Part shown: positions 16,369-25,916 of the stretch, piece after piece
How positions within the stretch are numbered: position 1 is the stretch's first letter
Layout: each line of letters starts with the position of its first letter
Assembly: GCA_964369775.1 (NCBI GenBank)
Contig: CAYJHQ010000006.1
Span: forward strand, 37,282-101,281
DNA from: CAUPWF01 sp964369775
Lineage (GTDB): Bacteria > Bacillota > Clostridia > Lachnospirales > Lachnospiraceae
Reading direction: 5' to 3'
Length of the DNA stretch: 64,000 nucleotides
Notes under the pieces: model-generated
What the model was told of the DNA's origin: nothing
Database searches by the model: none
The model's input: only the letters and a program-made list of their open reading frames with translations
Position numbers and translations under genes: made by a program

Positions 16369-16384
16369 ATGGCACGTTATTTTT

Positions 16385-17947
16385 TTATAGATAATCAAAA
16401 TCTTCTTGTGCTTTGAACCAACTATTTCTTCCAGCATGTAGAATGAATAAGATGATTGCTACTACCGCATATGAAATTGTAAATGGAGATAATGGATAGA
16501 ACCCAAGAGCGGCGCTATGCATTAATCCAAATAGTGATAATAAAGCACCAGCAATCATTGTAAATGCAGCTTTATCTAATCGACGATCGATGATAAAGGA
16601 TACCAAGGTTCCAAGGATAAGACCGATAATAATAGCACCATGCTTTGTCTCTGGAACTCCACGCCACATTACACCACTGTCTAATAATGCCTGTGAAATT
16701 TCTGCGTTAAAGCCCATTAAGTTATTTGCAATAGTTTCTGTGTGTAAGTCAGCTAGCAATAATGAGCCTGATACTTGTGTATACAACCAGTCAGCAACTG
16801 GAGGAATCATAGCAACACCAACAGCAGCTTGTTGCTTCTTATCAACATCTCTAAATGCTTGTGCAACCATAAGTACTGCACACCATAGGTAAGTGATACC
16901 TGCAATGGCTGGTGGAACAATTGTACTTAGGAATGTGAAGAATCCAAAAATTCCAGCAAATGCAAAGATTACCCCAGATACTAATGAATATCCGATACCA
17001 GCTCCGCCTTTTTTTAGTCCAGCGTGTCCAAGCCATACTGTGTTTGGTACAACTCCACCAAGAGCTGCAGAAATCATAGTACAGATACCATCAGCGAATT
17101 GAGCTTCACGTACACTATAATCATCACCAGCAGCATTTGCAGCTTCTACGTTATCCATTGTCTCAATAAAGTTATAAACCTCAATTGGAATAATGATTGT
17201 CAAATAAGGAGCAACTACAGCAAAACCGCTTAACATAGATTGGATAGTGTTAACAGGGTTAGGGAAGTAGAATCCAACACCTGAAAAATCAAAGCTCGTA
17301 CGTCCAAGTAGTAATGCGTAGATGATACCACCTACTACAGCTACAGAAAGTGGTGGAATTTTTTTAGGGAATAGATATCCACCAAAAAGTCCAACAAGTG
17401 CGACGATTAAGATTGGGAATCCTATGATTGGATCTGAAAGGATATCAAATACCCCTTGTGTAGCCATCCAGATAAATCCAATACCTGCAACCGTTCCTAA
17501 AAGAGCAGCTCGTGGAATATTGTTTTTCATCCAAGGTCCGATGAATCCACCTAAAAATTCAATCATACCACCGATGAAACATGCAGCTGTTGCAGCCGAC
17601 CAAGCGATTTGTGGATCACCAATTCCATAATGTAAAGGCATGATAACACCATAAAGGATAACGAACATAGCTGGTGTAGATACACCTGATGGAAGAGCAG
17701 TTACATCAGTTCTTCCTGTTTTTTGAGCTAATTTCCAAGCCATATATGCATAATAGGTACAACTACATAGAAGACCGATTGAAAGAGCAGGGATAACTTT
17801 CCCAAATACGATTTCATCAGGCCATCCTAGTACCCCTGAAAGTGTTGCAATAACGATTAGATAGTTGACAATATTGTTTGTGATGAGGTATGTCATTCCT
17901 CCAAGGTCTCCCTTTTGAAACCAAGGTAATTTTACTTTTGTATTCAT
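16385..17947 (-). CDS. NCS2-family permease, probable purine (adenine/xanthine) transporter
   Basis: A 520-residue membrane protein with about 12 to 14 helices. It fits the xanthine/uracil permease superfamily (NCS2), with TALPSGVSTPAMF near the N-terminus and PLHYGIGDP. Substrate specificity inside the superfamily is not obvious from motifs. Being the last gene of an operon with two adenine deaminase family proteins makes a purine base, probably adenine, the best guess. It starts 24 bp after ade; AGGAGA precedes the ATG on the minus strand. Confidence 0.85.
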   Translation of the reverse strand: MNTKVKLPWFQKGDLGGMTYLITNNIVNYLIVIATLSGVLGWPDEIVFGKVIPALSIGLLCSCTYYAYMAWKLAQKTGRTDVTALPSGVSTPAMFVILYGVIMPLHYGIGDPQIAWSAATAACFIGGMIEFLGGFIGPWMKNNIPRAALLGTVAGIGFIWMATQGVFDILSDPIIGFPILIVALVGLFGGYLFPKKIPPLSVAVVGGIIYALLLGRTSFDFSGVGFYFPNPVNTIQSMLSGFAVVAPYLTIIIPIEVYNFIETMDNVEAANAAGDDYSVREAQFADGICTMISAALGGVVPNTVWLGHAGLKKGGAGIGYSLVSGVIFAFAGIFGFFTFLSTIVPPAIAGITYLWCAVLMVAQAFRDVDKKQQAAVGVAMIPPVADWLYTQVSGSLLLADLHTETIANNLMGFNAEISQALLDSGVMWRGVPETKHGAIIIGLILGTLVSFIIDRRLDKAAFTMIAGALLSLFGLMHSAALGFYPLSPFTISYAVVAIILFILHAGRNSWFKAQEDFDYL

Positions 17948-17971
17948 TTATTTTCTCCTAAACTTTCTTTT

Positions 17972-19711
17972 CTATATTTCATCCGCTTCAATCGGGATAA
18001 AATCAAATTTTGATACATCGAACAGACCCATATCTGTAAGCTTAATTTCTGGAATTACAGCAAGAGACATAAAGCATAGTGTCATTACTGGTTCGATATT
18101 TGGGTTGATCTTTAGTTCAGTCTGAGCCTTGTCATGCAAGGTAATGAGTTTATCTTTTACCCATTCGCCGCTTTGGTCGCTCATAATACCACCAAGTGGC
18201 ATAGGCATTGCATCCAATACTTCTCCGTCAGCAGCAAGAACAACACCGCCTTCTTGGGCAATTAAAGTGTTGATTGCCAATTCCATATCATCGTCATTTA
18301 CACCGACAACAATAAGGTTGTGAGAATCATGGGCGATAGATAGTGCAATGGCACCTTTTTTAATACCATAGCCTTTTATAAGGCCAAGCGCTACATTGCC
18401 TGTATTTTGATGCCGTTCTACAACAGCCATTTTAACAATGTTTTTTGATTCCTCGTACACAAAGTCACCAGAATCATTTACAGTAACTGTTTCTATTGTT
18501 TTTTTGGTAACAACGCTACCTTCGATTAATTCGATAACATGCACCTTGTTTGATTTTAAGTTGAATTTCAATTTGTCTTTACTGAAATCTTTAACTCTTA
18601 CACTTCCTTTTACCTTAGAAATATCGTGTTTTTCAAAAGTAGGTAGATATTCCTTACCTTTTGAAACGTGGTTTCCATCGATAAATACATCAGATACTAC
18701 AAAATCTTTTAAATCTTCAAGTAAAACGATATCAGCTTTTAATCCAGGTGCAATGGCACCTCTATCAGAGAGGTGGAAGCACTCCGCCGCATTAATAGTA
18801 GCCATCTGAATTGCTGTGATTGGATCAAGTCCCTCTTCTACACAAATCTTTAAATGGTTGTCGAGATGACCTAATTCTAGTATTGTCTTTGGTTGTCTAT
18901 CATCTGAGCATAGAAGACAACGTCTGCTGTTTTGTGGAGTTACGCCCTTTAATAGATTACGTAAATCATGGCAAGCACTTCCTTGACGAAGTAATACGTA
19001 GACACCTCTTGCAATGCGATCATGCATCTCTTTAACAGAAGAACATTCATGATCTGTGCGAATACCTACAGAAGTATAAGCATTTAAGTCTTTATCAGTA
19101 ATCACTGGAGCATGTCCATCGATTAGCTTTCCATGGTCTTTGGCAACCATGACTTTATCGATTTCACTATCTGCATTATAAATAATTCCAGGGAAGTTCA
19201 TAAATTCACCAAGTCCTAGAACTTGTGAGCGAGTGATAGGTTCTTGCATTTTCTGGGCATCAATTGTAGCACCAGAATGTTCGTGTGGAGTTGCAGGAAC
19301 ACAAGATGGAAGCATAAACTTGATATCAAGTTTTGTGTTCTTAGCAGCTTCCATCATATAGTCCAATCCATCTATACCACATACGTTAACGATTTCATGT
19401 GGGTCTGCAATGATTGTTGTTCCTCCGCAAGGAACTAGCATTCTTCCTAGTTCCTCTGGAGATACATATGCAGATTCAATGTGAATGTGACTATCTATAA
19501 ATCCTGGAGTTAAATATTTTCCATTAGCGTCAAATTCGTTAGAACTTGAATAATCACCAATTCCCGCAATAAATCGGTCACAGATAGCAACGTCACCTTC
19601 TGTTATCACACCACTATAAACATCTATGACCTTAGCGTTTTTGATGACTAGGTCAGCTTCCATGCGTCCGCTTGCAACCTCAATAATTTTTTTTACAATT
19701 TCTTTTTTCAT
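17972..19711 (-). CDS. ade: Adenine deaminase
   Basis: A 579-residue amidohydrolase that converts adenine to hypoxanthine and ammonia in the cytoplasm. The expected metal ligands are all visible: the HIHIES pair, the Glu of GLGEFMN, the His of DGHAP, the His of TDHECSS and the Asp of CSDDR; the ADPHEI loop is also intact. The C-terminal Ade domain follows (residues about 400-575, with IAHDSHNLIVVG and GGIMSDQ). It lies 13 bp downstream of a divergent paralogue and 24 bp before the NCS2 permease, so uptake and deamination of adenine are probably coupled. The ribosome-binding site is AGAGGT. Confidence 0.95.
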   Translation of the reverse strand: MKKEIVKKIIEVASGRMEADLVIKNAKVIDVYSGVITEGDVAICDRFIAGIGDYSSSNEFDANGKYLTPGFIDSHIHIESAYVSPEELGRMLVPCGGTTIIADPHEIVNVCGIDGLDYMMEAAKNTKLDIKFMLPSCVPATPHEHSGATIDAQKMQEPITRSQVLGLGEFMNFPGIIYNADSEIDKVMVAKDHGKLIDGHAPVITDKDLNAYTSVGIRTDHECSSVKEMHDRIARGVYVLLRQGSACHDLRNLLKGVTPQNSRRCLLCSDDRQPKTILELGHLDNHLKICVEEGLDPITAIQMATINAAECFHLSDRGAIAPGLKADIVLLEDLKDFVVSDVFIDGNHVSKGKEYLPTFEKHDISKVKGSVRVKDFSKDKLKFNLKSNKVHVIELIEGSVVTKKTIETVTVNDSGDFVYEESKNIVKMAVVERHQNTGNVALGLIKGYGIKKGAIALSIAHDSHNLIVVGVNDDDMELAINTLIAQEGGVVLAADGEVLDAMPMPLGGIMSDQSGEWVKDKLITLHDKAQTELKINPNIEPVMTLCFMSLAVIPEIKLTDMGLFDVSKFDFIPIEADEI

Positions 19712-19724
19712 TATCTACCTCTTA

Positions 19725-21506
19725 TTAGTTTTTGATTAATTCTAAAATAGGATCAAATACTTCAAGCTTGATACAATCTACAGGTCCTACATCAGTGATA
19801 GCATAGTCAGGAATTGCAGTGATTGGTAAAAAGAACATATACATAAGTGGTTCAGGAAGGTCACAACCCAATTCTTTGGCAGAAGCATTGATTACTTTTT
19901 CAGCAGCAGCCATTTCTTCAGGCTCTACATCTGAGCAGATTCCACCGACTGGAAGTGGTAAAAATTCTACAACTTTTCCATCTGCTACTACCACTTGTCC
20001 ACCACCATTTTCAATCAGATGGTTAACAGCAATTGCCATATCAGCTGCGTTTGCACCCATTACTACGATATCATTATCATCAGGAGCAGCAGAAGATGCC
20101 ATTGCACCTTTCTTTAATTTCCATCCAGAACAAAATGCCAATGATTTGTTTCCATTTCTGCCGAATCTTTCTAATACAGACACCATTGCTACATCTTGAG
20201 CTGCATCAGGTTGAACGATATAATTCTCTACATTCAATTCTACATCTCTACGCTTTCTAACAAAAGGTCCTTTCACATCCATAGATAATACTTTTGCAGT
20301 TCCAGATTCGATATCTACTTTATACTCAAAGTCGCTAGCGCTTACCTTTGGGCACTTCAATTCACTAGTCAAAATGTTACTTCTTTTTGGTGCAGTTAAT
20401 TCAAATGTTAATTTATGGTCTTTGGCAACAAGCTTTCCATCTGTCATAACATCCAATACGTTGAATGTCTCAGGTGAATCCACAAATAAGATATCTGCAA
20501 TTCTTCCAGGGCAAATAGATCCTACCATATGGTCGATCCTATACGCTTCGGCACTATTGATCGTAGCCATTTGAATCGCCTCCATAGGAGATACACCAGC
20601 TTTAATAGCTAAACGTACTACGTTATCAAGATGGCCTTTTTCTAGTACATCTGTAGCAGTAACATCATCTGTACAAAAGCTAACACGTCTAGAAAATGCG
20701 GCATTTACTTCGGTAACAGCGCGAATATTTTCTTCTAAGAAGTGAGTTACGCTAGATTCACGAATTAACATATGCATTCCATTTCTCATCTTTTCTACTA
20801 CTTCTTCATGAGTGTAACTTTCATGATCAAGCCTAACTCCAGTTGCGAGATAACCATTCAAGTCTTTTCCTTGACACATCGGTGCACAACCAAAGACTGG
20901 TAGATTATTTTCGGCTGCAATTGCCATTGCACCTAAAGTCTGCTCGTCTTCTTCTTGGATAAACTCACGAACAGTCTCCCATACACCAAAACATTCTGGC
21001 CATTTTTGCACTTCACGATGTACATCTTGTGTAAAGTTAAATGCTACAGTCGATTGTGGAATTGTGTAAGGTGTTTGATGAGGCGCTCCCCAAAATACTT
21101 TTAATGGACTTTTTTCGATTTCTTCGAAAATCTCCTTTAAACCTTCAAGACCAGATACAGAGATGTACTCATCTAGACCTGAAATCATACTAGTCGTTCC
21201 TCTCGGTACAACTGCTTTAGCATAACTTGTAATGCTGAGCTTACTACATTCACTGTGAATGTGTCCGTCGATTAATCCTGGTGCTAAGTATTTTCCAGTT
21301 GCATCAATAACATTTGTCTCAGGTCCAATGTAGTCGGTTACATCTCCGATTGCAACGATTGTGTCTTTGTGGATTGCAATATCAGCAGGATAAACCTCAC
21401 TAGACATTACGTTGATTAGATTACCTCCTCTGATTACTACATCAGAAGTAGTAATTGCACGACCAGCTCTTACTAGTTCTTTTAGATTACTTACAGTGTG
21501 TTTCAT
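19725..21506 (-). CDS. Divergent adenine-deaminase-family amidohydrolase with altered metal site
   Basis: A 593-residue paralogue of Ade with the same two-domain layout. The HIH pair (GHIHSECS), the bridging Glu (GVWE), the His of LDHESY and the Asp of CTDDV are kept. The metal-ligand His of the GHAP motif is Cys (GCAP), and the DPHE loop reads GLDEY. The C-terminal domain keeps SAAPDDNDIVVMGAN and GGICSDV. It may act on another purine or related amide, or be a weak adenine deaminase. It is the first gene of the operon, with GGAGG before the ATG, behind a leader carrying a terminator (21590-21640). Confidence 0.85.
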   Translation of the reverse strand: MKHTVSNLKELVRAGRAITTSDVVIRGGNLINVMSSEVYPADIAIHKDTIVAIGDVTDYIGPETNVIDATGKYLAPGLIDGHIHSECSKLSITSYAKAVVPRGTTSMISGLDEYISVSGLEGLKEIFEEIEKSPLKVFWGAPHQTPYTIPQSTVAFNFTQDVHREVQKWPECFGVWETVREFIQEEDEQTLGAMAIAAENNLPVFGCAPMCQGKDLNGYLATGVRLDHESYTHEEVVEKMRNGMHMLIRESSVTHFLEENIRAVTEVNAAFSRRVSFCTDDVTATDVLEKGHLDNVVRLAIKAGVSPMEAIQMATINSAEAYRIDHMVGSICPGRIADILFVDSPETFNVLDVMTDGKLVAKDHKLTFELTAPKRSNILTSELKCPKVSASDFEYKVDIESGTAKVLSMDVKGPFVRKRRDVELNVENYIVQPDAAQDVAMVSVLERFGRNGNKSLAFCSGWKLKKGAMASSAAPDDNDIVVMGANAADMAIAVNHLIENGGGQVVVADGKVVEFLPLPVGGICSDVEPEEMAAAEKVINASAKELGCDLPEPLMYMFFLPITAIPDYAITDVGPVDCIKLEVFDPILELIKN

Positions 21507-21586
21507 TATGTTCCTCCATTTCTTTTTCCAAATTTGTTACTACTATAGATAATAGGGTTAGAAAATGATTTGTTTAGTATTAACAA

Positions 21587-21640
21587 AAAATGCTAATCAT
21601 ATGACGAAGCGAGGCTTCCCGTCCTACAATTAGCATGGAA
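21587..21640 (-). terminator. Leader terminator of the purine operon (conditional)
   Basis: On the minus strand ATGCTAAT and ATTAGCAT form an outer stem. An inner stem of GAC-G-GAAGC and GCTTC-GTC closes on a CTC loop, with unpaired TGTAG and ATATG between the two stems. A T6 run follows. It lies between the promoter and the first gene, so it must be read through for expression. No known aptamer was recognised. Confidence 0.75.
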
Positions 21641-21668
21641 TTGATGTCGATATTTGGTTTTCACTAAA

Positions 21669-21697
21669 ATAGTAGCATATGATAATAATCTGCACAA
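21669..21697 (-). promoter_or_regulatory. Promoter of the purine operon
   Basis: On the minus strand TTGTGC (21697-21692), a 17-bp spacer and TACTAT (21674-21669). It predicts a leader of about 155 nt, with only about 22 nt before the terminator stem. Confidence 0.6.
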
Positions 21698-21828
21698 TAT
21701 AATTATTTATTTTATTTTCGACAAATTTTGATAAGCACTACTTATAAAGGGTGATATAAGTGTAAAAACTATAAATATATTATTAATAAAAACTACAATA
21801 ATTATAAATATAATGAAGAAACCAGAAA

Positions 21829-21855
21829 TTAGCACTCGTTGATTGACAGTGCTGA
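21829..21855 (+). promoter_or_regulatory. CIRCE operator (HrcA site) of clpB
   Basis: TTAGCACTC, nine spacer bases, then CAGTGCTGA matches CIRCE (TTAGCACTC-N9-GAGTGCTAA) except for two positions in the right arm. It overlaps the -35 box, the usual place for HrcA repression. Confidence 0.88.
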
Positions 21856-21871
21856 CAATCGATGTTATCTT
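21843..21871 (+). promoter_or_regulatory. clpB promoter
   Basis: TTGACA (21843-21848), a 17-bp spacer and TATCTT (21866-21871). The -35 box lies inside the CIRCE element. Confidence 0.78.
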
Positions 21872-21908
21872 AGAGTCAATAATTATAATAATAAGGAGAT
21901 AAGATACG

Positions 21909-24485
21909 ATGAATATAAATAAATTTACACAAAATTCAATATATGCGATTAACGAATGTGAAAAAGTCGCAGTGATAAATGAGAATCAGGAAATAGCACA
22001 AGTGCACCTGTTTTATGGATTGCTTATACTAGAAGAAAGTTTGATATCAAAATTATTGGAGAAAATAGGTGTCTCAGTTACAACTTTACAAAATGATATT
22101 GCAGAGGTCATTAAAAGTCGAACAAGAGTAAGTGGAGCAAAGCCTTATGTTGGAAATGATTTAAATAAGGTATTGATACATGCGGAAGATGAAGCTAAAA
22201 AGATGGGAGACGAGTATGTATCTGTAGAACACTTATTTCTAGCGCTTATTAAGTATGCTGATAAGCAAGTGAAGAACATTTTGCAAAAATATGAGATTAA
22301 TCGAATTGAATTTTTGCAAACACTAGAATCGGTGAGAGGAACACAAAGAGTTACAAGTGACAATCCAGAAGCTACCTATGATACTTTGAGCAAATACGGC
22401 TATGATTTGGTGGAAAGGGCAAAAGAGCATAAATTAGATCCTGTAATCGGAAGAGATGCAGAGATACGAAATGTGATTCGTATTCTGTCGAGAAAGACGA
22501 AGAATAACCCAGTATTAATAGGGGAACCAGGAGTAGGAAAGACTGCAGCTGTAGAGGGTTTGGCACACCGAATCGTGCAAGGCGATGTTCCAGAAGGGTT
22601 GAAAAATAAGAAAATATTTGCACTTGATATGGGGGCCTTGGTAGCGGGGGCAAAGTATAGAGGGGAGTTTGAAGAAAGGCTTAAAGCGGTTCTCGAAGAG
22701 GTAAAAGATAGTGAAGGAGAAATTATCTTGTTTATTGATGAGCTTCATACGATTGTAGGAGCTGGAAAAACGGAAGGATCCATGGATGCGGGAAATATGT
22801 TAAAGCCACTTCTTGCGAGAGGAGAACTCCACTGCATAGGTGCTACGACCTTAGATGAGTATAGACAGCATATAGAAAAAGACCCAGCGCTAGAAAGGCG
22901 CTTTCAACCAGTATTAGTGAGTGAGCCAAGTGTAGAAGATGCAATATCTATTCTTAGAGGCCTTAAAGAACGATATGAAATCTTTCATGGAGTGAAAATT
23001 TCTGATGGGGCTATTGTGGCAGCAGCTACATTATCGAGCCGTTATATTACAGAGAGATTTTTACCAGATAAAGCTATAGACTTAGTAGATGAGGCTTGCG
23101 CTTTGATAAAGACAGAACTAGATTCTATGCCGACAGAATTAGATGAACAGCGAAGAAGAATGATGCAGCTAGAAATCGAAGTGGCAGCTTTAAAAAAAGA
23201 AAAAGATAGACTGAGCAAAGAAAGGCTACAAAGCCTAAAACAGGAGATGGCTGAACTAAAAGATGAGTACAACAGTAAAAAGGCTGAATGGGATAATGAA
23301 AAAGCATCAGTAGAACAATTACAAAAATTAAGAGAAGAGATAGATGAGGTCAATCGAGATATTCAAAAAGCCCAGAGAACATACGATTTAGAGAAAGCGG
23401 CGCAACTTCAATATGGAACTTTACCACAGTTAAAGAGGGAATTAGAAGAGGAAGAAGAGAAGGTAAGTGCAAAAGAGTTTACTCTTGTTCACGAGATAGT
23501 ATCAGAAGAGGAAATTTCAAAAATTGTATCTAGATGGACAGGGATTCCAATTTCAAAATTAAGTGAATCACAGAGGCAAAAAACCCTGCAATTAGAAGAA
23601 GAACTAGGAAAACGTGTCATTGGGCAAGAAGAAGGTGTAGAGAAAGTGACAGAAGCTATACTTCGTTCTAAAGCAGGGATTAAAGATCCGACAAAACCAA
23701 TTGGTTCCTTCCTGTTTTTAGGGCCAACAGGAGTAGGCAAGACGGAATTAGCAAAAGCATTAGCTAGTAGCCTATTTGATGATGAGAATAACATGATTAG
23801 AATCGATATGAGTGAATACATGGAGAAACACTCAGTAGCACGATTGATAGGAGCGCCTCCGGGATATGTAGGGTATGAGGAAGGCGGACAGTTGACGGAA
23901 GCGGTTAGAAGAAAACCGTATAGTGTTATTTTGTTAGACGAAGTCGAAAAGGCACATAGAGATGTGTTTAATGTATTGCTTCAAGTTCTTGATGATGGTC
24001 GAATTACAGACTCAAAAGGAAGGACAGTGGACTTTAAAAATACAATTATAATCATGACATCTAATTTAGGTTCAGCATATTTATTGGAAGGAATGGAAAA
24101 TGGAATAGTTTCAGAAGAAGTGAAAAAGTCAATAACAAGTGAAGTGAAGAAGCATTTTAGACCAGAGTTTCTCAATAGATTGGATGAATTTATACTGTTT
24201 AAACCACTGTTAAAAGAAAGCATTAAAGACATAGTAGAATTATTGATACAAGAAATCAATCAAAGATTAAAGGAGCAATCCTTAGAGATAAAACTATCTA
24301 AAATAGCCAAAGAATATATAGTAGAAAATGGACATGATGTGAATTACGGAGCAAGACCATTAAAGCGATATCTACAAAAACATGTTGAAACTGCAGTTGC
24401 AAAAATGATTCTAGAAGGGAAAGTAGGAGTCGATAGTGAGATACTAATAGATGTGGAAAATGACAAGTTAATAGCGAGAACCTAA
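21909..24485 (+). CDS. clpB: ClpB disaggregase
   Basis: An 858-residue Hsp100 ATPase that threads and refolds aggregated proteins with DnaK. The order is an N-terminal Clp repeat domain (about 1-145), first AAA+ domain with GEPGVGKT and ELHTIVGAG, a long coiled-coil middle domain (about 400-525) that separates ClpB from ClpC and ClpA, and second AAA+ domain with GPTGVGKTELAK and NLGSAYLL, ending in the D2-small domain (NYGARPLKRYLQ). No ClpP-binding loop was noticed. Promoter and CIRCE place it under HrcA heat-shock control. The start follows AAGGAG. Confidence 0.95.
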   Translation: MNINKFTQNSIYAINECEKVAVINENQEIAQVHLFYGLLILEESLISKLLEKIGVSVTTLQNDIAEVIKSRTRVSGAKPYVGNDLNKVLIHAEDEAKKMGDEYVSVEHLFLALIKYADKQVKNILQKYEINRIEFLQTLESVRGTQRVTSDNPEATYDTLSKYGYDLVERAKEHKLDPVIGRDAEIRNVIRILSRKTKNNPVLIGEPGVGKTAAVEGLAHRIVQGDVPEGLKNKKIFALDMGALVAGAKYRGEFEERLKAVLEEVKDSEGEIILFIDELHTIVGAGKTEGSMDAGNMLKPLLARGELHCIGATTLDEYRQHIEKDPALERRFQPVLVSEPSVEDAISILRGLKERYEIFHGVKISDGAIVAAATLSSRYITERFLPDKAIDLVDEACALIKTELDSMPTELDEQRRRMMQLEIEVAALKKEKDRLSKERLQSLKQEMAELKDEYNSKKAEWDNEKASVEQLQKLREEIDEVNRDIQKAQRTYDLEKAAQLQYGTLPQLKRELEEEEEKVSAKEFTLVHEIVSEEEISKIVSRWTGIPISKLSESQRQKTLQLEEELGKRVIGQEEGVEKVTEAILRSKAGIKDPTKPIGSFLFLGPTGVGKTELAKALASSLFDDENNMIRIDMSEYMEKHSVARLIGAPPGYVGYEEGGQLTEAVRRKPYSVILLDEVEKAHRDVFNVLLQVLDDGRITDSKGRTVDFKNTIIIMTSNLGSAYLLEGMENGIVSEEVKKSITSEVKKHFRPEFLNRLDEFILFKPLLKESIKDIVELLIQEINQRLKEQSLEIKLSKIAKEYIVENGHDVNYGARPLKRYLQKHVETAVAKMILEGKVGVDSEILIDVENDKLIART

Positions 24486-24520
24486 TCATTTTAAAAGCTT
24501 ATAGAAAAGGTAGAAAAAAT

Positions 24521-24530
24521 TTGCTATAAT
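24521..24530 (+). promoter_or_regulatory. Extended -10 promoter of the GGDEF gene
   Basis: TGC followed by TATAAT (24525-24530) is an extended -10 box, 52 bp before the start codon. No good -35 box is seen. Confidence 0.5.
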
Positions 24531-24582
24531 GAAAAAAGATGGTGGATTGAAGAAATAGTTGAGATGAAGAGGTTGAGGTCAG

Positions 24583-25911
24583 ATGACGAAATTTATGAAG
24601 TGGATGAATAATGTAGCGATACAAAGAAAATTTATACCACTACAGTGTTTTCTTATAGTGGTGGTATGTATTATTAGTTTGTTCTCATTCTTTTCTGTAA
24701 GAACATTGAATGACTCAGCAGAGCAGATTATCGAAGATAGTGTGCGAAATAAAGAACAGCTTAGTGGTATTATTAGAAACATGTATGTTTGTCGTGTTTT
24801 GGGAAGAGATATACTATTCGCCGTAGATGAAGACGTGAAAGATGAATATTATGAAGAGTATATACAAGCGTTTAATGATCTAGATTATAAGATGGATGAA
24901 TTTGCGAAGGTATTAGAGGGTACCCAAAGAATTGAGTTTGAGCGAATCATAGAAGAGAAGAATGTGTATAAGGATAGCATGATTTTATCAGCTGACATAT
25001 GGATGGGTGGCGGAGAGTATGATGAGGCGTTGCATGCATTGCAGGTGGTAACGCCAATTGCAAATGATTTTTTTGGGAGTATAGATGAATTTACACTTGA
25101 AGAAGAACGGTTGATGAATGAGACACTTGAGAGGAATGATACTCTCGTGTCAACGATTATGGTTTTGGGAACTGTAATAGATATTGTCGCTATTATTGCA
25201 ATACTACTTTTTATTAGATTTTTTGCTCGAAATATGAGCTCTAGTTTGATAACTCTAGAAAAGTCTTTGTCAAAGATAGCTGAGACAGGAAATATGAAAA
25301 TAGAGATTCCAGACGAACTTTATACACAAGATGAAGTTGGCAGAATAGCCAGTGTGGCAAATAAGATGAAGACAATGCTTCTAGATTACTCTTTTAACGA
25401 TACACTAACAGGTGGATATAATGTAAAAGCATATCACGAAGAGTTGAATGAATTGTTTGCAAATGAAGCTGTAGAAACTGAGGTTTGGTGTGTGATTTCA
25501 GATATGAATAACCTTAAGCTTATCAATGATATGCTTGGACATATGGAGGGGGATGAGGCAATACGAAATGCTTACTTAGCATTAGATCAATGCTTTTCTA
25601 TATATGGAAAGACTTTCCGTATAGGCGGGGATGAGTTTGTATCACTACTTAGTGGTTGTGCAGCAGAAGATATAGAAGCTGCAATGAAAAATATCTCGAA
25701 AAAGATTGAAAAGTATAATACATATGATGAGTATAGATTTTCATTAGCCATTGGCTACGGATATTTTAAAGGTAAGACCATCCTAGAATATAACGAATTT
25801 TTTAAAACAGTAGACCAGAAAATGTATAACAATAAGTTGGCTGGGAAGCAATCGCGTATGGAAGCGAGAGTGGAAGAGGCAGAAGTTCAGAAAGAGGTTA
25901 GAAAAAATTAG
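24583..25911 (+). CDS. Membrane diguanylate cyclase with helical sensor and HAMP
   Basis: A 442-residue protein. Helix 1 (about 18-38), an extracellular four-helix-bundle sensor (about 40-185), helix 2 (about 188-212), a HAMP linker and a C-terminal GGDEF domain. The catalytic RIGGDEF is intact, and the guanine-contacting Asn and Asp (INDMLGHMEGD) are those of c-di-GMP makers. The upstream inhibitory RxxD is absent, so feedback by product is unlikely. It would make c-di-GMP in response to an unknown outside signal. DNA polymerase IV follows after 5 bp and is probably cotranscribed. Confidence 0.88.
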   Translation: MTKFMKWMNNVAIQRKFIPLQCFLIVVVCIISLFSFFSVRTLNDSAEQIIEDSVRNKEQLSGIIRNMYVCRVLGRDILFAVDEDVKDEYYEEYIQAFNDLDYKMDEFAKVLEGTQRIEFERIIEEKNVYKDSMILSADIWMGGGEYDEALHALQVVTPIANDFFGSIDEFTLEEERLMNETLERNDTLVSTIMVLGTVIDIVAIIAILLFIRFFARNMSSSLITLEKSLSKIAETGNMKIEIPDELYTQDEVGRIASVANKMKTMLLDYSFNDTLTGGYNVKAYHEELNELFANEAVETEVWCVISDMNNLKLINDMLGHMEGDEAIRNAYLALDQCFSIYGKTFRIGGDEFVSLLSGCAAEDIEAAMKNISKKIEKYNTYDEYRFSLAIGYGYFKGKTILEYNEFFKTVDQKMYNNKLAGKQSRMEARVEEAEVQKEVRKN

Positions 25912-25916
25912 AAGAG

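Noticed and set aside
21587..21700. Purine riboswitch before the adenine deaminase operon
   Set aside because: The context invites it, but the conserved three-way-junction core and loop sequences of the purine aptamer are not present on the minus strand, and only about 22 nt lie between the predicted start and the terminator stem. Reported only as an unidentified leader terminator.
24636..24662. Hairpin ACCACTA/TAGTGGT early in the first GGDEF gene
   Set aside because: Only 7 bp with a 13-nt loop; too weak to group with the perfect stems in priA, rsmB and rsgA.
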